Origin: Sporosarcina koreensis
GTDB lineage: Bacteria > Bacillota > Bacilli > Bacillales_A > Planococcaceae
NCBI RefSeq assembly: GCF_001531445.1
Contig: NZ_LQYA01000006.1
Coordinates: 1 to 64,000, forward strand
Direction: 5' to 3'
DNA length: 64,000 nucleotides
Of this stretch, positions 45,065-52,382 are shown piece by piece. Both the position numbers and the translations under genes were made by a program. The notes beneath the pieces were generated by a model, which saw only the letters and a program-made list of their open reading frames with translations, did no database searches and was not told the DNA's origin. The first letter of the stretch is position 1. Every line of letters starts with the position of its first letter.

Positions 45065-45706
45065 TCACATGAATTTCCACTTGTTAAGTAAATCTTGAAT
45101 CGAATCAGTCACGGTACTTGTCGTGTCCTTTATATTTTCAAGGAAATTTGAAAGGAAAACAAACCAGGAATAATGTTCCTCGGACGAGTTATTGGTATTC
45201 ACATAACGTAATAGTTTCTTCAATTCAGACATTCGGCTATCATTCAATTCTTTTGAAAGGTAGGTACGAACAAAAATATTAGCAATATCCGTCTGTTTAA
45301 TGGTTGTATCTAACAAGATTGCAGCAGCTCTTGTCGGTGTAACGTTAAGTGCATAGGCGAGTGTACAAATATTTTCATGTGTTGCTAGGGAAACACGTGT
45401 ATGTACACGATCTGTAGCTTTGTCCGAATCCCTCTTTAAAACGGCTGGCCGATCCGGTCCACCTATAAAAAGCGAGTTATTCAATCGGACCGTCCTCTGA
45501 AAATGCACATTCAAATAAGAAAGGACTTTCCTTGAAACTACTCCATGATCGCAAATGTATTCCATAACATGCTGCATTGGTGTATCTGTAACAAAGGAAA
45601 GCCTTGCAATACAATCTTTTAATTCAATGGATACTGTTGGTTTAACATCAATTTTCTTATCACTTCTCACTTTTCTTTCTGCCAACACACCTGTCTTCCC
45701 CACCAC
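45065..45706 (-). CDS. Uncharacterised protein, possible DNA-binding
   Basis: A 213-residue protein. The N-terminal third is basic and helical (RKVRSDKKIDVKPTVSIELK). A middle section RVHTRVSLATHENICTLAYA with LNVTPTRAAAILLDTTIKQT has the look of a ribbon-helix-helix or HTH fold. The C-terminal third is helical and less charged. Similar proteins are, to my memory, seen on Bacillus plasmids, but I cannot name the family. GGGGGATTG precedes the start. It could be a regulator or a replication/partition accessory of the element. Confidence 0.55.
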   Translation of the reverse strand: MVGKTGVLAERKVRSDKKIDVKPTVSIELKDCIARLSFVTDTPMQHVMEYICDHGVVSRKVLSYLNVHFQRTVRLNNSLFIGGPDRPAVLKRDSDKATDRVHTRVSLATHENICTLAYALNVTPTRAAAILLDTTIKQTDIANIFVRTYLSKELNDSRMSELKKLLRYVNTNNSSEEHYSWFVFLSNFLENIKDTTSTVTDSIQDLLNKWKFM

Positions 45707-45863
45707 AATCCCCCCATTTGTTTAAATCAACTCCATGTACTGTGTACCTGTGTACAGGACTTAAATGATGTATATGTCAATGGGGAAGTAGTGATGTATA
45801 GAATATTTCAATTCTGTGAATGATAGAGAAAATGTGATTAAAAGATTGCAAGGAAGTGAAAAA

Positions 45864-45959
45864 ATGAAGAAAGATGTAGCTGAAAAGATGGCCCAACAAA
45901 TGAAGAAGAATGCCGAAAAATACAACATTCCATTGAAAAAGAAGAAAAAGAAGAATTGA
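45864..45959 (+). CDS. 31-residue lysine-rich small protein
   Basis: MKKDVAEKMAQQMKKNAEKY continues to a tail of seven lysines and asparagine, then TGA. AAGGAAG stands eight bases before the ATG and a terminator follows 30 bases after the stop, so the unit has a promoter-gene-terminator layout. It is too short to assign; it might be an amphipathic or nucleic-acid-binding peptide. Confidence 0.5.
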   Translation: MKKDVAEKMAQQMKKNAEKYNIPLKKKKKKN

Positions 45960-45989
45960 AATTTTGATTAGCACTTATGCTGAAAAAGA

Positions 45990-46022
45990 AAAGGACAGAG
46001 CTATTATGCCCTGTCCTCTTTT
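45990..46022. terminator. Bidirectional terminator
   Basis: AGGACAG and CTGTCCT form a stem with a 13-base loop, A run before and T run after. It can serve the small gene on the left and the pseudogene on the right. Confidence 0.75.
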
Positions 46023-46026
46023 AACT

Positions 46027-46424
46027 TTAGAACTTTTGGTGGAACTGTAGAATGTCATATATTCCTCCCACAATATCAATTAGGTAGAAACCTTGTGATT
46101 CAACAGTCGGATTATTTGCCGGGTGATAGCCCTTGAATTCAAAAGTGTATTGCCCTTTTGGTATGCGTTCAAAATCCGATCGCCATAGAATAGCTTCCCA
46201 CTCATATTCATATGTGCTTGTTCTGATCAATCTAAACTCTGAACTTGGAATTTGTACTGTTCCTACTTGACCACTGAAATTTACCCTCTACCCTATTTGC
46301 CGGGGAAGTTTTCAATCGAATGACAAACTGCTCTCCTGCAAGGAACATGTTTACGTCAGGATCGTGCCCTTCAGATATCCAGTAGTTTTTCCATTCATCA
46401 ACATGAGAAATAACCTTCCTCTTA
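46027..46424 (-). pseudogene. Remnant of an unknown protein, frameshifted
   Basis: The left frame (46027-46280) encodes QVGTVQIPSSEFRLIRTSTY and ends GGIYDILQFHQKF. To its right the same protein appears in another frame: HVDEWKNYWISEGHDPDVNM, then AGEQFVIRLKTSPANRVE, joining near 46285. No start is found. The beta-rich pattern with spaced aromatic residues suggests part of an extracellular or surface domain. The parent family is not recognised. Confidence 0.6.
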
Positions 46425-46462
46425 GTCTATTGGAAGGTTTTGTTTTATTTGGTTATCGCTTC

Positions 46463-46579
46463 TTATGCGTTATCTACAAAAGTAGAATTGGTTCTTAACA
46501 GGGCATAAATCCAATGTAAAAGCTTATTTGCACAGGCAATGACAGCTACATTATATGGATTCAATGATATTTTTAGCAT
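46463..46579 (-). pseudogene. IS110-family transposase C-terminal remnant
   Basis: MLKISLNPYNVAVIACANKL continues with LHWIYALLRTNSTFVDNA and a stop. The NPY..AVIACANKLLHWIYALL pattern is the usual C-terminus of IS110 transposases. Only 38 codons remain and no ends are visible. Confidence 0.7.
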
Positions 46580-46656
46580 CTGGTAAATTAGAAATAATGA
46601 AAAATGCTGTTGGTTCTATTGACCAATAGCATTTCCACTATTTATCTACTTAGTTG

Positions 46657-48174
46657 TTAACATAAATTCGACTTGGACGGGTTGGGATACACAGAGTAGT
46701 TTTGCATGACTGTGACGAACCTTTCTTGCATCTCTTTATTGAAAGCTTGTAAATCCTCCACACAATCCTTCACTTCCCCCGTAAATGCTCCCGAAAACAT
46801 TGTGGCATCGTAATGAAACCACGCTTCTTGATTAGCTTTACGTTGTTGTAGATGTGCTAAAATATCCACGTTATTTAATAACGCTTCTTCATAATTATAC
46901 AGGCCCATAAAGTGAATATTTGAACAGATATATTTATATTCTTCACTTTCAAGATCAATACTTAGTTCTTTCGCTACTCTAGGCAAAACTTGTTCACGAC
47001 TTACGTGACTGTCCTCAATAGTCAGAACAATTCCATATACATTTTCTTGTTTAATCTGAACATCTTTACCGAACGGAAAGTAATCGTGTTGGAAACGATT
47101 TTTCACATGATCATATGATTGTAAGACCATTTCTACGGTGCGCTTCACAGTATGCTCTATATCCTTTATTTTAAAGTTACGGATACTTAATCGTGGAGAC
47201 ATGCTTTTACTTTCAATCAGTATTGCACTATCGCCTTGTAGAATCATAACATCCGCAGTTGCTTCTTTCTTTTTCCCTAGCCTATAATCAAACTCTCCTA
47301 CTACTTCATGGAAATGTTTCGATTGCTTTGAAATATGGTAAATATAGTCCTCAACCACTTCTTTTCCACACATATTCCGTAATTCATTACTCTGGCCTTC
47401 AGTAAAGCGGAAATACATAGAGGTTGTGGTACTTTCTGTTACTAAGTGAGGTAACATAATATAGGCTTGTCCATCGTGATGAATAAAGGGATATTGATAG
47501 AAAAACTTAAAACCATATACATATTGCTCTATATCATTGGTAAATTTCCGTTGAACCGATTTAAAAGCTTCTCGACTAATTGTCAGCAACTCAGTTACAT
47601 GTTGATATTTCCTTAAAAGGAAAGTAAATTGGTCTTTGTTCATCTTGTCGATACTTATGAGATAAATCATAAACGCATACACGAAACCAAATGTCTTCAC
47701 GTCTTCGTATGACACTCCAAACTTTTCTTGAAAAAGGCTAGGCATATCAAGTTTTTCGCTTTGATAGTGAAAAAAGTAATTGTAACGATAGAATTTAATC
47801 AAATGGTTTCGTTGTATCGGAAACTGGTTTAACGCCATCCCCATCATTCGTATATCACTATCATGTTCATGAGGCACTTCGCTTTTAAAGAGTGTGGCAG
47901 TCGGAACATCATTTTTACGAATGGCAGAAATTATATTCTCGTAAATTGCTTTCCCTTGTTCTCCCTCAAGCACTTGATTTCCTTCATCCTCAGCTAGTAT
48001 ACAAAATAATGCAAATGTTTCAAGTTCTGTCGGAAGAAGAAACGACTCGTTATGAACATCTTTCAAGCTTATTTGATAAGGATGTACAAAACGACTAGAA
48101 ACCTTATTACATATCCCAGCTCTCGAATGAAAACTATAAGACTTTAGTATATTTAAAATTTCTCGAATTTCCAC
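46657..48174 (-). CDS. Putative PD-(D/E)XK nuclease, candidate defence protein
   Basis: A 505-residue protein. Residues 304-323 read EATADVMILQGDSAILIESK, a fair PD-(D/E)XK core with Asp308, Glu321 and Lys323, preceded by Glu294 in VVGEFDYRLG. The first 280 residues are helical and of unknown type, and the C-terminal third is mixed. No methyltransferase or helicase domain is present. It lies 66 bases after an HNH nuclease gene, which follows an XRE regulator, all on one strand. A nuclease operon with its own regulator inside a defence-carrying element suggests phage restriction. That is inference; the fold call rests on the motif only. Confidence 0.65.
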   Translation of the reverse strand: MEIREILNILKSYSFHSRAGICNKVSSRFVHPYQISLKDVHNESFLLPTELETFALFCILAEDEGNQVLEGEQGKAIYENIISAIRKNDVPTATLFKSEVPHEHDSDIRMMGMALNQFPIQRNHLIKFYRYNYFFHYQSEKLDMPSLFQEKFGVSYEDVKTFGFVYAFMIYLISIDKMNKDQFTFLLRKYQHVTELLTISREAFKSVQRKFTNDIEQYVYGFKFFYQYPFIHHDGQAYIMLPHLVTESTTTSMYFRFTEGQSNELRNMCGKEVVEDYIYHISKQSKHFHEVVGEFDYRLGKKKEATADVMILQGDSAILIESKSMSPRLSIRNFKIKDIEHTVKRTVEMVLQSYDHVKNRFQHDYFPFGKDVQIKQENVYGIVLTIEDSHVSREQVLPRVAKELSIDLESEEYKYICSNIHFMGLYNYEEALLNNVDILAHLQQRKANQEAWFHYDATMFSGAFTGEVKDCVEDLQAFNKEMQERFVTVMQNYSVYPNPSKSNLC

Positions 48175-48240
48175 TTGTATAACTGCTCCTTCCTTATTGA
48201 ATGGTAATAGGCCCTATAGTTTCATGAAAAGAATAAATTC

Positions 48241-49047
48241 TTACAGATTCCAAAACGGTGCATTTACGGAGCTAGTGGAAATAATTTTTGCCCCCTTTGA
48301 AGTATTACAGGACTCGCACAATAACTGAAAATTGGATGCATCATTACTTCCAAACATGTTCAACGGGATAATATGATCAATATGCTTAGTATTTTGAACC
48401 CTAATTAAATGAGATAAATCACACCTACATTGAGAACAAGTACCTTTATCTCTATAGAATACCGCTAATTTTAACCACTCAGGAAAATACTGACGTTTAA
48501 CCCTTTTCTTTTGTGATATATAGTCCGGATATTTCCTCTCTATTTCGCCCATATGTTCCTCGATAAACCTGGCTAATTCAAGATGAAAATCAAACAAAAA
48601 CTTTCTGTTTTGAAAAATAAATTGAAATGCTGCATGTATAATTAACTTGTTTATTTCTTCTTGATTATCAATGATGAATCCTTTCCATTTTTCTATAGCT
48701 TTATTACATTCGCAATCATTGTGCCCATAGGCGCTGCTGCAATTTTCAAAATCCGGCTCACCAAGTTCCGGATGGATATTTAACTCATCAAGTGTTCTAA
48801 TGATAAAGTTGTATATCCATTCAGCATCGAAAGCATCACACAACTTATGTAATTCATCTTCAATGTCTTGATAGAAATATAAATAATAGTGAATAGCGGT
48901 CATTCTAGTAGGCTTAACAATACATCCGATTATTTCCTCTTTGAAGACCCAAAAAGCCTCATAAGAACAATCTTCAAAATTTGAAACAGCAATTCCTGCT
49001 AAACCAATGCCAGAACTTAATGCAAGATGCTCATCTTTTGAAGCCAT
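48241..49047 (-). CDS. HNH endonuclease
   Basis: A 268-residue protein. Its C-terminal part (about residues 200-260) is an HNH nuclease: DKGTCSQCRCDLSH, HIDHIIPLNMFGSNDASNFQ and LLCESCNTSKGAK give the two zinc CxxC pairs and the catalytic His-Asp-His set. The first 190 residues are helical with a separate CECN cysteine group (about 115) and no known family. The ATG at 49047 is chosen over the GTG at 49059, though the choice is uncertain. It is between an XRE regulator gene (30 bases upstream) and a PD-(D/E)XK gene. Confidence 0.8.
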   Translation of the reverse strand: MASKDEHLALSSGIGLAGIAVSNFEDCSYEAFWVFKEEIIGCIVKPTRMTAIHYYLYFYQDIEDELHKLCDAFDAEWIYNFIIRTLDELNIHPELGEPDFENCSSAYGHNDCECNKAIEKWKGFIIDNQEEINKLIIHAAFQFIFQNRKFLFDFHLELARFIEEHMGEIERKYPDYISQKKRVKRQYFPEWLKLAVFYRDKGTCSQCRCDLSHLIRVQNTKHIDHIIPLNMFGSNDASNFQLLCESCNTSKGAKIISTSSVNAPFWNL

Positions 49048-49076
49048 TGCCCCAACCACCCTTGCTATTATTAGAC

Positions 49077-49334
49077 TTATAAATGTAATAAGTTTTCTGT
49101 TTCAATTACCAAATCACCCGGACTTTCATTTAGCCCCTTTGCCAACGCAAATATTGTATTTATTGTCGGCTTTCTTTTTCCTCTCTCCATAAGGCTTATA
49201 TAAGTTCGATCCAATCCACAAAGATGAGCAAGCTCTTCCTGTGATATTGACTTTTCCACCCTAATTTTCCTCAGTACTTTTCCAAAGGCTTCTTCTATTT
49301 CCACGAGACACTCCACCACACTCTTTTTCTTCAT
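49077..49334 (-). CDS. XRE family regulator, R-M controller-like
   Basis: An 85-residue single-domain Cro/C1 HTH protein: FGKVLRKIRVEKSISQEELA, HLCGLDRTYISLMERGKRKP and TINTIFALAKGLNESPGDLV. The DRTYISLMERGKRKPTI pattern is typical of the controller (C) proteins of restriction-modification operons, which time expression of the nuclease. Here it heads an operon with two nuclease genes but no methyltransferase. It probably represses or times the operon. Confidence 0.85.
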   Translation of the reverse strand: MKKKSVVECLVEIEEAFGKVLRKIRVEKSISQEELAHLCGLDRTYISLMERGKRKPTINTIFALAKGLNESPGDLVIETENLLHL

Positions 49335-49426
49335 ACTCGAAGAAATGTGGTATTCAGTCCACGGACTATAGTCTGCAAGAAAGGCCTAGATGTGCTACAA
49401 TATCAATAATATCAAGTAGCCCATAT

Positions 49427-49969
49427 TTGAAGAAAGGGATGAAGAAGTTGGATGAAGTGATTTCTTTAATTTTGGAATCAAAACTACCTGATCAATTAAA
49501 GGAATATCTTAAGAGCAGCTCACGGATCAAAGAAATAATTAGCATAGAAACAATTTTGGAAATCGAGGACTTGTACATTTTTTATGATTCCTTGTACATC
49601 TTTGACACATCCGAATTTAGTGCTTACACAATTACCTCATTACAAAAATGCAAAGACTTGGATGCATTTTATTATTATCTGAAAAAAGTGATTGATACAA
49701 ATCTAGAACTTGAAACCAAAGACAATAAAAGAAAAGATCAAGTATCAAACAAGAAGTCTATACCATTTAAATTCGAGAATTCTATTAAGGAATTCTGTTT
49801 ATTAGTCGATAAAGTGTATAAAAACGACAAAGATATTGACCTAAATGCTACTTACAAAAGCCTGGGGAAAATGGAATTGATTTATGATCTATTTAAAAAT
49901 CCATATCATAAAAAGATACTTGATAGTGGCAAGAATGTTCTCGAGAAGTATACAAAGCCAAACGAATAG
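49427..49969 (+). CDS. Uncharacterised protein
   Basis: A protein of about 176-180 residues, soluble and helical, rich in Lys, Asp and Glu: KKLDEVISLILESKLPDQLK, then IETILEIEDLYIFYDSLYIF and GKMELIYDLFKNPYHKKILD. No cysteine cluster, signal or motif. The start is uncertain: TTG at 49427 has no ribosome site and the ATG at 49439 is close to AAAGGG. It is divergent from the XRE-nuclease operon and could belong to the same function, for example as a sensor or inhibitor, which is speculation. Confidence 0.5.
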   Translation: MKKGMKKLDEVISLILESKLPDQLKEYLKSSSRIKEIISIETILEIEDLYIFYDSLYIFDTSEFSAYTITSLQKCKDLDAFYYYLKKVIDTNLELETKDNKRKDQVSNKKSIPFKFENSIKEFCLLVDKVYKNDKDIDLNATYKSLGKMELIYDLFKNPYHKKILDSGKNVLEKYTKPNE

Positions 49970-50034
49970 CAGCAATTAGAGTTATTCGTTTGGCAAAAGA
50001 ATCGTCCCTATAAAATTATCGAAATAATCTGTAA

Positions 50035-50745
50035 CTATAAGTCGAATCGATTCAACAATCTTTCCATATTTTTGTTTTTCTTCTCACTCTTACTTTCTTT
50101 CGATTCTACATTAACTGGGTTGTCCGGAAAGTAAACAGATAAGTCATCCAGATCGGCATTTTTCATCTTATATTTTTCCATATCAATCAGTTTCTCAGTA
50201 ATATTTAATTGTCCTATTTGCGAGTCTTGTATGCCTTGCAAATGCGGATATACACTTGATACGACAATGTTATTGTAGAGCTGCTCATAGTGTTCAGCAC
50301 GCTTTCTTTGTTTCTCTACTTCATCCTTCAACGACTGGATTTCAGCTAGTCCACTTTTAAATCGTTCTTCTTTCTCTTTGTAATCCTGAAGTTCTTTATA
50401 CAAGTCATATAGCAAGATCTCTAAATCAAGCAATTCATTTTTCAAAGCACGCTTGTCATTATCATATTTCTTGAAAATCAGATCAATACTCGGCAACAAT
50501 GTTTCATTCTTTCCATCTAGCGATATGTCCGAAATGATGGGAGCGTTCAACTCTTCAATATACGTCTTCATTCGACGACTCCAAGTGTTGCGTCCCACCT
50601 TAGTTTCCTTTTCAAGAAGGGAAGGGGTTAGCTTTTTTCCATGCAGCTTATATTTAGTATCTAACGCCAATTGTTTCAATTCTTCGTCTGTCCACTCTTT
50701 TGGTCTTCCACGGCTGTGGCTTTCATTGCTCTGTGTCAAACGCAT
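50035..50745 (-). CDS. TnpC-like accessory protein (DUF6262 type)
   Basis: A 236-residue protein: an N-terminal HTH part (RGRPKEWTDEELKQLALDTK, TPSLLEKETKVGRNTWSRRM, about residues 12-65) followed by a long coiled coil (about 95-165) and a basic tail ending in SEKKNKNMERLLNRFDL. In Tn554-like elements a small helical TnpC accompanies the recombinases and affects orientation or efficiency. It starts inside the 3' end of the third recombinase gene (23-base overlap), as in those operons. The exact family label is from memory. Confidence 0.65.
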   Translation of the reverse strand: MRLTQSNESHSRGRPKEWTDEELKQLALDTKYKLHGKKLTPSLLEKETKVGRNTWSRRMKTYIEELNAPIISDISLDGKNETLLPSIDLIFKKYDNDKRALKNELLDLEILLYDLYKELQDYKEKEERFKSGLAEIQSLKDEVEKQRKRAEHYEQLYNNIVVSSVYPHLQGIQDSQIGQLNITEKLIDMEKYKMKNADLDDLSVYFPDNPVNVESKESKSEKKNKNMERLLNRFDL

Positions 50746-52372
50746 CAGCCTCCATAATTTTTGAATCTATATATACCTTCATATCCATGTATGTCATTAA
50801 GTTTCTAGAAGTTGATTTAAGTAGATCGTCGTTCCCTTGCCTAAATGCTTTTGACAAACCACTGGATAGATCTTTCATGAAATCAATTGACTCACGAATC
50901 TTCACTTCAAGTTCCTTTGAAGTGTCAGAAAGCCAAGCAATCGCTTCTGACTGTTCGTTAACAGCAGGTTGAAACGCATAATTGGAGCAAAACTTGCACT
51001 GCTCAATACATGTTAATGGAAAGTTATCTTTTTGCTCAGTGCAATATCCATATTGTACTTTCCCTACAATATTATCCATACGATCTATGTCAGTAAATTT
51101 GCCTTTGTCATAAATATACCTTTTCCAACCAAAGATTCCGCTGGTCATTTCATCACTAATTTCACGCTCTACCTTTTTCTGTGCTAAACGATAAACATAA
51201 GACTGCGCAAAATGCTCAGCATGCGAATAGTAACTAAATTGACTCTTGATCACGTCATGGCCAGCCATTCTTGCTATAGATAGCATGTTAAATCCTTGAA
51301 GAGCCATATTAATAATAGCGAAATGTCTTGTATCGCCCGATTTAATTCTGTCTAAATCATACTTTCCGTAAATACCTTCCACAACTTTCTCATAAAAATG
51401 CTTCTTCAGCAGATCAAAATCTCTTCTGTTAATTCGCTCATTCTTCTTCGAAAACTTTGCTTTTCTATATGCCCATAGCAATTCAACCGGAAATAAAAAT
51501 TTTGATTGTGAGTCAATAGTGTTCAATAAGTTAATAGCATCTTTAATGACTGTGTATGCTTTTTCATCAATTTCTATTGAATCTATACGAACTTCAAAAC
51601 CAGGTGAAGTAGATTCATTTTTTATTCTAGGAACTTTAATTCGATAAGGCGAATTACTATTCTCAGCATATTCCAAGCAATCTTTTTCTAACATTAAAAA
51701 TTCCGACGGACGAAGAGGTAAAATATTGGTCAATAACCACCAAAGCATAATTGGAAAAAATTCTAATGTTTCTTCGGTGGGATGACTGTGAAAATAGTCA
51801 TTGATTATATCGTCGAAAATCATTATGCTTTCAAAATTGGGTAGCTCTCTCACTGTCCTATTCAATGTTTGGCTATTACATAAATCAATAATGCGTTCGT
51901 GGTTGGAGGCTTTATAAAATGTAAGGAAGCGCTTAATATCATTGGCCATTTGATAACCCTGATATGAATATTTTTGGCTCTGATTTTCTAGCAATACTTC
52001 CAACTTGGAATACAAAGTGAATCCTTGGCTCTCTAAGATTGCCTTTTTAATTAGGGCGACTTCATTATATGCCGTAATAGGTGTTCTCCCTGATAATAGA
52101 CGGACGACGGTATACGCTTTAAGCGCTATATTGTACTTATTATAAACTTCTATATCGAACGAAATAGTAATTGGATGATCCGCTATATTACATGGCAACT
52201 GCCAGTTAGTATCGCGAAATGCGCTTGAAACGAAATTACCTTCAATTAGCTGTTCAAACATTTTCTCATATTGTTCTATATCAAAAGTATCGAATTTCAC
52301 GTTTTGTTTTCTCTCTATCACTTCGTTTGAGTTAAGAGAATCTATTGTTACCTTGATTTCCAAAGAATTCAC
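50723..52372 (-). CDS. Third tyrosine recombinase of the element
   Basis: A 549-residue phage-integrase-type recombinase. A first arginine lies in LPLRPSEFLMLEKDCLEY (about residue 236). The C-terminal active-site part reads SGDTRHFAIINMALQGFNML, RMAGHDVIKSQFSYYSHAEH, giving Arg, His and Tyr. Beyond it lies a Cys group (CIEQCKFCSNY) and a helical tail, the same layout as the TnpB-like protein's C-terminus. It overlaps the TnpC-like gene and follows the TnpB 3' end by ten bases. Elements with three recombinases are known (RIT elements, Tn554 type); which one cuts and which assists here is not clear. Confidence 0.8.
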   Translation of the reverse strand: MNSLEIKVTIDSLNSNEVIERKQNVKFDTFDIEQYEKMFEQLIEGNFVSSAFRDTNWQLPCNIADHPITISFDIEVYNKYNIALKAYTVVRLLSGRTPITAYNEVALIKKAILESQGFTLYSKLEVLLENQSQKYSYQGYQMANDIKRFLTFYKASNHERIIDLCNSQTLNRTVRELPNFESIMIFDDIINDYFHSHPTEETLEFFPIMLWWLLTNILPLRPSEFLMLEKDCLEYAENSNSPYRIKVPRIKNESTSPGFEVRIDSIEIDEKAYTVIKDAINLLNTIDSQSKFLFPVELLWAYRKAKFSKKNERINRRDFDLLKKHFYEKVVEGIYGKYDLDRIKSGDTRHFAIINMALQGFNMLSIARMAGHDVIKSQFSYYSHAEHFAQSYVYRLAQKKVEREISDEMTSGIFGWKRYIYDKGKFTDIDRMDNIVGKVQYGYCTEQKDNFPLTCIEQCKFCSNYAFQPAVNEQSEAIAWLSDTSKELEVKIRESIDFMKDLSSGLSKAFRQGNDDLLKSTSRNLMTYMDMKVYIDSKIMEADAFDTEQ

Positions 52373-52382
52373 CTCTGTTCTG

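Noticed and set aside
46657-49334. Classical type II restriction-modification system
   Set aside because: The controller-type regulator fits, but no DNA methyltransferase motif is found in the operon or anywhere in the element.
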